Shown here piece by piece: positions 1 to 10,095 of a stretch of DNA of 64,000 nt. A program made the translations under genes and the position numbers. Position 1 is the stretch's first letter. Each line of letters starts with the position of its first letter. The notes beneath the pieces are model-generated. The model was not told where the DNA came from, did not search any database, and was given only the letters and a program-made list of their open reading frames with translations. Source of the DNA: Pseudevernia furfuracea (taxonomy: Eukaryota; Ascomycota; Lecanoromycetes; Lecanorales; Parmeliaceae); the NCBI GenBank assembly GCA_022315425.1, contig JAIUPT010000034.1, positions 868,001 to 932,000 of the forward strand, in the 5' to 3' direction.

Positions 1-1416
1 CGCTACTTCGTTTCAAAGGTTCGTACGGTTTGACCGCGCGGATTGTCCCGCCACCGTCACTCAGCCGTGGGAAGTGCAAGACGCGGATTCATTTCATCCT
101 CTGTATACAGATAACTACTCTCCTTCCCACCTTCCACACTTTCCTGCGTCCTACCTGCTCCTAGGAGACTATTTTGCCGATGAGCTCAAGCCCGTCACTT
201 TGTTTTCCTCCTTCTAGATGTCCTTATCGTAATTCATTATCGATACAATCAAGGCACGTGTCAGCGGATTCGGATACATTAATATCTACCTTGCTCAACC
301 GCCAACTGTTGCTGTATGTCGTCCCGGCTATGCGCTACGGGAAGTCATTGAGTGAGATGCTACGGGAGTAGAGCGTATAGGCGCAGTATTCTCTGCTTCT
401 GTAAGACTGATGATTTCCGGAATGTTGCAGCTTTGCGGCAACCCCTTACGCTTCTTCTTCTTCTTCTCCTTCATCATCGCGCCAACGAGACTCTTGTAGG
501 ACAATCATTAGCATGCAGAATTGCAAGATACGCCACAGCTCCGCTGACAGCTATCATTGCATCTACGGGCTCTCACTCTAATGCGGATAACGCAGCGGCT
601 ATCATGATGCCGCAGATCATAAACCTATGCTCTGCATCAATAATGGGTGAGGATGACCACGGCAACATTGCCCGATGAATATAGTGTGGCATAGCATGGT
701 ATGACGAGCAGGACAACGCAATCTATGAAGAGCCTCCTGCGTTCGACGATAATGTGCATGTAAAACATTACATCGAGGGGTCTCTGTAGTTGCTGAGACG
801 GGTAGCCGCTTTTTTGTGAGAACAGCAAATTCCGGAGTCTAGAATACTTGGACCAATGCGTCTGCTCGTCTCATGACCCATGCGAAACTATTCCAGAACA
901 TATCCTTATGTGTCTCATCAGAATAGATAGTCTGATTGAAAATGGAAATCTGACACGGGAAGTCTCCTCTCCGAACGAGAAAGTCAAAAAGCCTGGGTCC
1001 AAACAGTCCAAGAATTGGAACATGATACTCGAAAAGCTCGAGCTGAGAATGGATCTCTCGGATCTCTCGCCAATTACTTGCTCGAGTCGGTATGAAAAAG
1101 CTAAGGCTTGCTTCTCTACCCTTCCTCGGCTGGGCTCCTATTAGCTAAAATCAGGTCGTGCCTGATTGACATAGGCGTGCGGCGTTCATGGAGGAGAGAT
1201 TAGGATCGACGGTTTAATCCGACTTGCTTGAAAATCTGCGGCTGGGGATGACTCGTCCGCATCTGTTTCTCGAAGGGTCGAGGCGCTCTTGGCAGCCCGG
1301 GTCTGTTGTTCGAGCTGTCCGACTCAGAGCAACCTGGAATTCGTTCGAGACGGCTTGCCCAGATATGTGCCTAAATGTTTGCGTGAAGCGTTGGAATGTC
1401 TTTTGTTTTCCAGCGT
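1..1416. other. Leading intergenic region, no recognisable gene
   Basis: Only short overlapping reading frames occur here. The best is at 848-1144 (+), a charged 98-codon frame with no recognisable domain and no clear start context, so I do not call it. The segment contains the 3' flank of the membrane glycosyltransferase gene that ends at 1417. Confidence 0.5.
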
Positions 1417-2652
1417 TCAAGTATTCGTATCGTTATACATCTCGAACCCAAAATTCCAGATCTTCTCCGCCACACTTCTGTCGTACTTCGCCTTATTCCC
1501 AAAATCATCACCCTTCGAACTATGTCCACCAATGTGCTGAAGCAGACTGGGGACAACCACCCATCTGACCAGATTGGCTTCATTGGCCCACGCCTCAATC
1601 AGCTCATCGGCGAACCCTTCTTCTTTCTGAGCCAAACGAGCGATCACTTTCGGCACCATCCGATGAGAAAAGACAAGACCTTGGGCGCAACATCCGAATT
1701 TGGGCATTTGATAGACGCCTGGGCTGAGGGGCTGCATAGAAAGTCGTCCGGCGAGGAAGTAGAGCAGGATGTAAGCTGGTGTGCAGGCGAGACAGATGAC
1801 GGCGATGAGCTTGTTTGTGATGTGGGCTTCGTAAACGCACCGTCTTACGAGAAGCAGCACCATAGCGACGAATCCAGTGACGCCAACAGAGCCCGCAACG
1901 TATCGCGGCCACTCCTCACTGTTCCACCCCAAGAACTCCTCTGTGAAGAATAACCGCATATACAGCCAGTCATCCTCATCGGCAGCCGAATGTTGGTCAT
2001 CGGCCGTCGCCAGCGCCTCAATAGCACTACGGTACCATCCATTCACAGCCAAAGTATCATCCTCAATCATGGTAATCCATTGCGCCCCCGTATCCTGACA
2101 CCTTTGAAGCATATAGATGTAGTCAAAGATAGCTTTCTTCCGATAATCCTTCTCCTGCTCCCACGCGATCAAATCCGCCATCTGTTCCTGACTGACATCG
2201 TAAAGCAGCACTTTGTCCACCACATTCGTAAGCCACTGTTCGCCGTAGATGGGATGAACGTGGGGGTCGGTTTGCGCAATGAGGACGGCGAGGAAGATTT
2301 CTTGGCGCTCTTGGGGGTTGAGACCGTCAAGGACGGACCCGATGGTGCTGCGGACGTATTGCTCTTCGTCGCGATTAACTGTGGCGATGCCGATGCACAT
2401 TTTGATGTCATTCGCCTTCGCTGATGGGAAGCCTGAATGACTGCTATTGTGGATAAAGAGGTTAGCTTGCTCCTGGCGTTGGATAGAGTATTTGCGCTCG
2501 TAGCCTCGGACAGGGTCGAAGAAAGCGGATGTGGGATCTCGATAGAAGACGTAGCTGCAGTAGCGGACCAGCGCCAGGTAGATGAAGAGGAAGGCTATGA
2601 GGGCGATCACTCCTGGTGAGCGTGCCCAGCGCAGGGCATTAGCTGGTCTCAT
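1417..2652 (-). CDS. PGAP4-like GPI-glycan glycosyltransferase (integral membrane)
   Basis: A single uninterrupted frame of 411 residues starting at an ATG. A membrane helix lies at about residues 14-30. A luminal glycosyltransferase-A-like region follows, with MIEDDTLAVNGWY around 195-207; the EDD is the likely metal/nucleotide-sugar site. Two closely spaced helices at about 251-270 and 281-300 form a hairpin inside the catalytic domain. The region RWVVVPSLLQHIGGHSSKG near 363-381 is conserved in the family. This N-terminal helix plus split GT domain with an internal helix pair is the known arrangement of PGAP4/TMEM246, the Golgi enzyme that adds GalNAc to GPI anchors; fungal members are usually annotated only as integral membrane proteins. 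The sugar donor and substrate here are inferred. No intron is needed and the length is normal. Family assignment is fairly sure, activity is not. Confidence 0.8.
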   Translation of the reverse strand: MRPANALRWARSPGVIALIAFLFIYLALVRYCSYVFYRDPTSAFFDPVRGYERKYSIQRQEQANLFIHNSSHSGFPSAKANDIKMCIGIATVNRDEEQYVRSTIGSVLDGLNPQERQEIFLAVLIAQTDPHVHPIYGEQWLTNVVDKVLLYDVSQEQMADLIAWEQEKDYRKKAIFDYIYMLQRCQDTGAQWITMIEDDTLAVNGWYRSAIEALATADDQHSAADEDDWLYMRLFFTEEFLGWNSEEWPRYVAGSVGVTGFVAMVLLLVRRCVYEAHITNKLIAVICLACTPAYILLYFLAGRLSMQPLSPGVYQMPKFGCCAQGLVFSHRMVPKVIARLAQKEEGFADELIEAWANEANLVRWVVVPSLLQHIGGHSSKGDDFGNKAKYDRSVAEKIWNFGFEMYNDTNT

Positions 2653-3569
2653 AGCGTGGTCCGACGCATCGTTGAAAATTATTAGACGAATAGAGGCGAT
2701 GTGGTAATGAAAGGCGTAGTAGCTCTTCAGCGCGGGAGAGTCAGCTCGGTCTCGGTATATGCTAACCCACCGTCTAAAGTACCGTTAGGCAACGGTCGAC
2801 AAATTGACAATTTCCGTGGTCATAACGACTACTCTTCATATGGCCGATTGATGCTCACTCAACGTCTACTGGCATTGTGATTGATAAAGAAGCTGGAAAT
2901 CTCAATGGTCATAAATACTTATAGATGCTCCTCTTTGTGGTGTGAAGGCTCAATCATATGATAAATGGTTGACATCTTACGGATTACGGAGAGCAAAGAA
3001 AATCGGCGAAACGTCCTTGACCACGGCCCGGAACTTAGGTACCTTAGTGCTTCGTGTACCCGGAGCTAGCCCCTGGGGCCGTCTACAAGGAATCTTACTC
3101 CAGACACTTTCCTTCTTTTTGAAAATAATAAAGTCTACACTGTATCCTCAGGAAACACGCCGCGAGTAGGATTTGGTGATTGAGATCGAGCTCAAGATCT
3201 CCAATCCGACCCTCTCGCCTCTCCTTCTGTCCTTTCCCCGCCGTCTTTGCTGTATCCCTCGAGGATGCGAGGTCCAATTTTTCAATGAGGGTGGTATGAT
3301 ACTCTCTATGTCAAGCAATCTAGAAGCCTAAGAATACAAATGAGTGTCGTTATTCAAGGTACATGTTCTGTGCTTCCAAGTGTATTGCGATTGCTGTTTT
3401 GAGCATGCTTCAGATAAAACTGTCATTTAAAGTCCAACCCCAAGGAATCCCCGTGTGTCAGCCCTGCTGTTTGGATGGCGTGCATTTGAAAATTATGTCA
3501 TTGCTACCCCCCTCAATTGTGCGTACCCAGTCACTTGAGCTAGACTTGAGGGTCTCAACCCAAATCCGC
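2653..3569. other. Intergenic region
   Basis: This is the 5' flank of the PGAP4-like gene and the 3' flank of the ribonuclease-like gene. I see no coding frame longer than about 80 codons with coherent composition, and no repeat or RNA gene. Confidence 0.5.
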
Positions 3570-4273
3570 CTATGGGGCGTTGGTGCAAGGACGGAACGAG
3601 GGATCACTTGGACCCGTTCCACCACGGTGTGTCATAGCCAAGCAGTATGTGAACGTCCGAGTCTGGCCCTGGCCAGGGGTTGGCGAAATGGCAACAACTC
3701 GGTCTGGACCCTGGGAGCCTGCAGGGCCACTGGTGAAGACGGGATCCGTGAGTGGAAACTCGAAGTACTTCATACCGGTTTGACCTGTCGCGCACTCGGA
3801 AATGGCGTTAAGAGCGGTCACCACAGATGCGTCGGTAGGAGCATTACTACCAGAGCCATATTGGCGGGGATAGTACCTAGTGCCCGCCGCCGCTGAAAAA
3901 GAACAGAAAATGTCAGTCTATGATTGAACAGCTGTGTGAGGTTGATAGTCAACGGGATCTTACGCTTTTGGTTGTTTGGGAGTGCACCGTTCGTTACCAG
4001 CGCGTTGTAAGCGTCTTGGACGGACTGAAGCGGCCAGGCTCGCTGGTCACTGGTAGCTACATGAGACCGTCAGTACTGTTGTACCGCACTCCCAATAATC
4101 ATCTTGGGGCTAAGCTCAAGCTTACGGCCGCATGATACTGGTGCAGGGTTGGCTCTCTTAACCAATTCATTTGCAGCATTTGGAGTCAAAGCATCTGACC
4201 CTGTAATTGGGGAAGCGCTGACATGAGAAGCAACAAAAAGAGCCAATTGGAGAATGTTTGAAAGCTGCATCAT
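3570..4273 (-). CDS. Secreted guanyl-specific ribonuclease T1-like protein
   Basis: Three exons: 4273-4126, 4056-3964 and 3892-3570 on the minus strand, joined by introns of 69 and 71 bp with GTAAGC..TAG and GTAAGA..CAG borders. The start is the ATG at 4273 (a second ATG follows directly); it opens a signal peptide rich in Leu/Ala ending near ASA. A Lys-Arg after about 40 residues could be a Kex2 site. The mature part matches the RNase N1/T1/F1 fold: YFEFPL holds the Glu58 equivalent, GPDRVV the Arg77 equivalent and MTHRGG the His92 equivalent, followed by a C-terminal Cys. Four cysteines are present in the mature part. The His40 position of T1 (Y-P-H-K-Y) reads Y-P-R-Q-Y here, so catalysis may be altered. 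A TATAAAAG element lies at about 4401-4409 on the minus strand. Such proteins are extracellular nucleases, and catalytically altered relatives occur as effectors in plant-associated fungi; that role is inference. Confidence 0.8.
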
Positions 4274-5224
4274 GAGCAATATGAGAGAATTCTACAAGCT
4301 TTGTCTCGATATGGTTGACTGGAAGAATTTGTGGTTGACTTGTCCGATAGTGTTCGTTCTTGTAGTTATGAAAGAGCTGATAGACATTGGGACACAGCAC
4401 TCTTTTATACATGTAGCACTATCGTATGGCTCCGTCAGTTTGAAGCCGTGGAAGCCTTGGACACTTGCTGACATTCCCAACATCATCGTCTGCGCCGTTT
4501 CCAGTTGAGCCATTGACGTATGCAGTTCTTCCACCCTAAATTGCCACCCTACCTACTCCATCGGTCATTTTTCCTGAGGCACGTATTCTGTGTTGCAATG
4601 TTGCTCTGTATGAATGCAGTTCACTCCCAGACCAAGGCTACTGCAACCACGCCGTGCGGCAAAGGAGCTCCGCGAAAACTCCTTTGTTTCGGCTCCCCCC
4701 ACCCCACCACCGTCGAGTCGCAGTTTTAGTCGAATCACCACAGTCAGGCTTGAAGGATTAATTTCCAGGATGAAGCAAGACATTACATGTTGGTTCATTT
4801 CTTTTTGGGCGAATGGTTGTTGAGCATATGATGGAGACCGCCACGTGATGTGGTGGGGTACTAATACTGGTGATACTGTTGTGCTTACCGAGATAGCACA
4901 TAGGCTAGTAGCGTACTATTCGGCCTGTATGCTACTCAAGAGCCCCGTTACTACACCACTGTTAGTGTTGCCTCATGAAACTCAGCCTGGTCTGAGCTAC
5001 TTGCTACACAATCAGAGTCCTTTTTCAACTAACCATACCTGGTATCTTATGCGACTTTGCAACACGATCTATATTTAGCCCCTGCCGACTCGAAGCGGAG
5101 TTGACCTTTTCATTTACCCCCCAGAGTTGTCCCCCTTCCTACATTCTACTTTTATAAGCCAAAACGATCTTAACATCCGCGTCATCATACTGCTATCGTC
5201 GCATACACATTGAAGAGTCATAGC
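4274..5224. other. Divergent promoter region
   Basis: About 0.95 kb between the ribonuclease-like gene (-) and the DUF3632 gene (+). It holds the ribonuclease TATA-like element at 4401-4409 and a TTTATAAG stretch near 5151 about 75 bp before the DUF3632 start. Nothing else is recognisable. Confidence 0.5.
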
Positions 5225-6194
5225 ATGTCAAACACCAGCGGCATGTCTATAGAAGCGTGGGCTGACGGCGCCCGTCAAGATAAGTATCGCCAAAACCCTG
5301 AACATCAGCGTGCAATCGACACGATCAAGATTCTGCTCCAAGGCCAAATTGACTCGGACAGCGCTGCCGGCACGATCGCTTCAATATACAACCCACTGTT
5401 CAAGCGTGGCTTGCAAACCTCGCTTGTCGCGACGCTCTGGGATATAGTCTGTGGTGCCACCAGAGCTTTAGGTGGCAACAGAGATCTCGCAGAGCGTCAG
5501 GTCGGACTGCTCAATTCGATATCGAAGCTACCAGACGTCAAGGACGAGCACACAAACGCCATCACTCCCGTGCAGGGCGTATATTGGCGGGATCTGCCGG
5601 AGCTCGCGATAATGTTCAGGGAATATGGCATTGGTAAGTTTCCCACATTTCCTGCGGCGGGGTACGCAAAACAGTGCTGGCTACCAAATCGATCGCTGAC
5701 GAGCATACTTCTATGAAACAGATATCGAGCCCATAGACGAGATGGAAGACGAAGGTGACTGGGATGCTCAGGCGGTGCCACTGCTCAATGCCACCACTTT
5801 CGGCGCCATCTACCTCGCTCATGGTAGGCAGCCCATAGGCATGACTTTCCATGCGGAGGTCAGCCTCATGCACGGCGTCGAGGTGCCCTGCCAGACGCCT
5901 GAGCAGCACCGGCGCGCCTTGATGTACGTGCCACCGGCTGCTACTTGGATATTGCTTGCTGGTAAGAACATCTACGAGCTGTGCAAAAACAATCACGATC
6001 GCAAGGACGGCGACCCAGGCTCGACACCGGATGGTGACGAGTGGCTGTGGGGTAAGAGCAGGGGCTACAGCTTGGGGCGGTGGGCGTTTTGGAAGAAAAG
6101 ATTCAGTGAAATTGCCACGACCCGGGAGTTGGATGAAGGCGTTAAGGACATTGCTGCAAGAGCTACATCCGAGATGAAAAATATAGAGGGCTGA
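5225..6194 (+). CDS. DUF3632 family protein
   Basis: Two exons, 5225-5633 and 5722-6194, joined across an 88 bp intron (GTAAGT..CAG) that restores one frame and gives 293 residues. The ATG at 5225 is the first in frame. The order of conserved pieces is as I know it from the fungus-specific DUF3632 family: an N-terminal helix with IDTIKILL, TIASIYNPLFKRG, LW.IVCGATRALGG, LLNSISKLPDV and GVYWRDLPELAIMFREYGI, then a second half containing a WILLAGKNIYELC helix and an LWGKSRGYSLGRWAFWK segment near the C-terminus. The family is cytosolic or nuclear by its lack of a signal sequence and has no known function. It often appears in several copies per genome; only one is seen here. Confidence 0.75.
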
Positions 6195-7574
6195 ATGTAG
6201 CAGAAATACTAGTCGTGGTGGCAGTTACTGCAACAGCAAGCCCAAGCGTTGCTGCTACGAACGTCTCTTATGCCTCAATTTGATCTCCATTGGAGTGTTT
6301 GTCCTGTTTATACTCGGTTTCCCGGGCGTTGATTTCTCGAGGAAGCTTGTGCTGTGAGCATTGATCTGTAGAGTAAATCAAGCTACTGCTACAGGGCCCC
6401 GGAATTATGACAACTACCCCGGACTAACAATCTGCAGAGCTAGTCAAGCTCAGACAGCCTACCGCTACAGTACAATAAGTGTTGCATCACCGCAAGAGGT
6501 ACCCTGCTTCTAAAGAAAATATTAATGCCAATGTAGTTCCAGAATATTGATCGGACCACAATCCTCCTCTGCTGAGCCATTGTTGATCCGAAACCACAAC
6601 CTGTGACCTGCTAAGCGAGGGGTTTTTTTTTTATGGTTACCGTGTTTCACGAAAATCCTGTAGAGGACGGATTGGGTTACTTTGATCATCAAGGGTCCGA
6701 GATACATGGCACAGCAGTACAAGCACTGCGTAAGCCGAAAGATGGCCGAGCCTCGACATATTGTCTGTAACTATGTTCCACAACCTCGCATATGATTTTT
6801 TCCCCGTGTTAGGCTTACGCGTACATGCCCAACTGGTACTTCATTCCTGCATTATCATGTTTGATGTTCGACAATCCTTCTTCAGGGTGTTGTCACCTTC
6901 AAGATCCGCTTCCAACACAACACTTGATCTTGTAACACGATGGTATTCACATCCTTGGCACCAGATCACCTCAGCTGACCAACGCTGTCACACAACCCTC
7001 ACTGACTGTGACAATGAATGTCTCAGTTTCTGCGTTTCAAAATAAATGGGGTGGAGGCAGTGTAGCAGTAATCGACGATTGTGGGTAAGCTCAAACGAGT
7101 TGCGATTCGAGGATGCTCCGGAAAGAAGGCAGCTGGACCGTCTGATCGCTGCTGAATGCTCCTTCACCACATACGTGAAGACTTCGCCGTATACATCTCG
7201 TCACGATTCGTTGCCCTAAATCCTGTTAACGTTTGGAAACCGAGCGAAGAGCCTAAGCCTAAGTTTCAGGATCTCCTATTACGTACTTGGAAGCGACATG
7301 ACAAGTTCCATGGCCTGTTGAGCCGATGCTACCTTATGTCCATGCAATAGACTGACGTAAGGTATCGTCTTCGTGGTGTTCGATGTCCAGTAGGAAAGAG
7401 GAAGCAGAGAGCTTCAGTGGCCTATAAAGGTTCCCCAATCCCCGTGATATTATCTAGGCCCAAATCACAACCATCAAGCAAAATCTTCATAGCCGTTCAA
7501 GACATTAACTAACAGTCCATACCTTTCAACATATCAATTCGTACACTTACGGAAACACCACAAGCTTGACCAAA
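6195..7574. other. Intergenic region
   Basis: No supported gene. Small frames at 6761-7045 and 7156-7350 have no domain. A TATAAAG at about 7423 and the CAATC/ACC-rich stretch after it look like the promoter and leader of the secreted-protein gene at 7643. Confidence 0.5.
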
Positions 7575-7642
7575 GTACGTCTCCTCCGACGAAGGTGAGG
7601 TCGATAGCTCATTCAAAGAAATCTCACTCACATACATATTAG
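7575..7642 (+). other. Probable 5' UTR intron abutting the start codon
   Basis: A GTACGT donor at 7575 and an AG at 7641-7642 directly before the ATG bracket 68 bp of intron-like sequence. The placement, with the acceptor touching the initiator, is inferred from splice-site consensus only. Confidence 0.4.
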
Positions 7643-8132
7643 ATGTATTTCTCCAAAGCTACCGCACTCGCCATCATTGCCGCCATCCCCACTGTACTTG
7701 GAACCCCAATTCTCGACACCCGCCAGAATGGCGTAACGTGCCAGACCTCGAGCGGCTCTCCGCTTACGGACGACGTCACTGCCGTGATCAACGACCTCAA
7801 CGGAAGAAGTGGCAATTGCCCTCAGACAAACGATAAAGCTTCAGGTGAGTCTTTAAGTTCTCTCAGTCGCAATCAATCCCGAGTGAAGAAAGTGCTGAAT
7901 CCCTTTAGACTGCACGACGCTCGCCCGCTCCGGTGATGCTGCAGTCTCAATCTGTGGTATCAAGGACACCGGTAGCTCTGCTATCTCGTGCTCAGATGTG
8001 GCCGGCTATGCGAATCAGATCCAGCAGACTTGCTTGAACGGAGACCCGGGTAACCCAAAGACCCTCACCGGCGGCACATATACAATTAGTTCGTCGAAGA
8101 GGGTTGAGGTGATCAATACCAAATCGGTCTGA
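7643..8132 (+). CDS. Small secreted cysteine-containing protein
   Basis: Two exons, 7643-7844 and 7909-8132, with a 64 bp intron (GTGAGT..TAG) that joins one frame of 141 residues. Residues 1-20 are a clear signal peptide (Lys near the start, then a run of Ala/Ile and a GTP cleavage region). The mature protein has six cysteines in the pattern CQTSSGSPL, NCPQTN, DCTTLA, SICG, SCSDVAGY and TCLNGDP, and ends with a strand-like TGGTYTIS..RVEVIN. I do not recognise a characterised family; the fold could resemble KP4-like or other disulphide-rich secreted proteins, but the spacing does not let me say so. Its size, secretion signal and cysteines make it a candidate effector or surface protein. It has its own promoter and no linked neighbours. 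Confidence 0.75.
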
Positions 8133-9450
8133 ATGGAAGGAAAGTCGTGTACCCCATGTATTACGGGAAGCCCACATTGTATCAATGTCGGAGATTATTT
8201 GAAGGAAACATGTCACTACTACTGTTGTAGTTTTCGAAGTGAACAATTACTCTCGATCACTATTTGTTCATTTCTCTCCTTACAAAGTGATTGATTGACA
8301 CTGATTTAGAGCACTACGGTTCGAAATCAACATAACAGTAAGAGCCTTTTTAATTTATAAAAACTGTAAGACGCAAATTGTACTCTCAAAGTATAAATAA
8401 ACATCCTTCTTTTCAGCTTTCATATGTTAGTGCATTGCACGCCTAGCAGACTATTCTATCGATAAGCTCAAGTAAAAGCTCCTATTACATCTTATTTCAC
8501 TGCTCTTACCTTATTCTACTTCTTCCACGTACGAGAACTCGAAAAGTATACTTCTCATAGAAAACCACTTTTAGGACTGAGCTCTAGGTTTACATGCGGC
8601 TGGTAGACTCCTAATTGATTCAAAGCACATGTTTGGTACGATTTCATTCAAGTTTTCTTGGAACCATGCAAGGCCTGCTTGGATCATTAGGTGTTCATTA
8701 GGCCTATCATCCTACTCTCTCGATGGAGGGGAGTTCTTAAGCTGGCGTCTAATTATGATGGCTGAGGTGGCAGGTATAATCCTCATCAATATCCATTTTC
8801 TTCTCAGCCATAAGTTGATAAATTCTGCTGTCCTACTTACGACGCTGCAGAGCACCTAGATAATAACAAAAATGTCAAAAATCAACATTTTTAAGCGATT
8901 CTCGATAGAAGGCAGATATGATATCGTGGTTAGAAAAAGAAAGGAACATATGCTGGTCTAATCGGCTGGCAGGTTTCCTACAGAGTCACAACGGACAGCG
9001 TCCAACTACCCTTTCCCACACACTTTGTAGGTCGAGGTGCCTTACCACGAAAACTTGCTGACACATTACCTAGTGACCTTGATGGGATCTGCCTCATACC
9101 GTTTTAAGTACCTGGACTAATCGCCTTACTCCAGAACCACTGTCACTTTCTCTGCTCATTTCTCTCGATCAGAGTACAAATTCATACGGAAATCACTCCA
9201 TAAGCCTAGTCATTTCTGATTTTCTCAAACCTCGCTTCAAGCTGGGTTCAACTCTGAGTCTGAAACTTCTGTGCTTGTCACGACTTGGCCTGCAATTGCT
9301 GCGACATCGCTGGGTTGAGAAAGATTTCATGCTACATGCGAGAGAGTGGTGAAAACGTGGATGACAATTGCGGGGACCTAGTAAGTTACACATTTCCAAG
9401 GTGATGATTCTCGGAGCAGACTGAATTCAATTGCTTGATCTCCTACGCCT
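8133..9450. other. A+T-rich intergenic region
   Basis: No supported coding region. Frames are short and stop-rich. Nothing recognisable as an RNA gene or repeat. Confidence 0.5.
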
Positions 9451-10095
9451 TTGGTTTTAACCTCATGTCCGGCTCTCCGAGCCAAACAAAAAGTCTCCGA
9501 TCTAGCTTGCAAGTATGACAAAGATCTCACAGAATTTCTCTGTTTATGGGCTATGAAAAAGTTTTGCGCCCGTTGCCCGGGCGCATTTGCTAAAGTTCCA
9601 AAGAAGTCTAAGACACTGCTTCTCACCTGCTTCAGACCTCATCCAAGGAGCTTGAAGCCTATGAGATCTCCAATATCTGCAGACTTCTCGTGTTACTGGC
9701 AAGAGATGGAATGTGGGAGATCGTGGAAATACGTTTCTGTCCTCGATATGTTTCCCATCTTTGCCATCTTTGGACTTCCTGCAGACGGAGATGAGCTAGA
9801 TCACCGTGCGCTCCGTTCTCACTACCGCATGACCCTCATGCCTCATGTATTCGAGCGCGGGACTGCTACCAGTCCAAAGACTCAAGGCCCGGAGATCCCT
9901 ACCTGGGAGCAAGTGAACAAAGCCAAAGACATCTTCTACAACGTGGACCAGGTAGGACTCAGAAGTAAGATTCACTTTCAAGACCAGGAGAATTGTTTCG
10001 TTTTGATCTTCGCGTTCGCTTACAAGATAACAGTTTGTATCAGATACCCTTTTTGGGGAGCAGATGAGATGAGCTACTCTTTGGAATTGATTTGA
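9451..10095 (+). CDS. Hypothetical protein, possibly a degraded J-like domain protein
   Basis: An open frame of 214 codons. The middle part, with FGLPADGDELDHRALRSHYR, a short loop and then EQVNKAKDIFY, has the helix spacing of a DnaJ J-domain (L.HRAL...YR...KAKDIF). The HPD tripeptide that activates Hsp70 is absent; the loop reads MPHVFER. The first in-frame start may be a non-ATG or internal position, the frame has no supporting splice structure, and the C-terminal 40 residues look like read-through of an intron after a possible GTAGGA donor near 9951. It may be a pseudogene. No neighbour informs its role. Confidence 0.3.
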   Translation: MVLTSCPALRAKQKVSDLACKYDKDLTEFLCLWAMKKFCARCPGAFAKVPKKSKTLLLTCFRPHPRSLKPMRSPISADFSCYWQEMECGRSWKYVSVLDMFPIFAIFGLPADGDELDHRALRSHYRMTLMPHVFERGTATSPKTQGPEIPTWEQVNKAKDIFYNVDQVGLRSKIHFQDQENCFVLIFAFAYKITVCIRYPFWGADEMSYSLELI

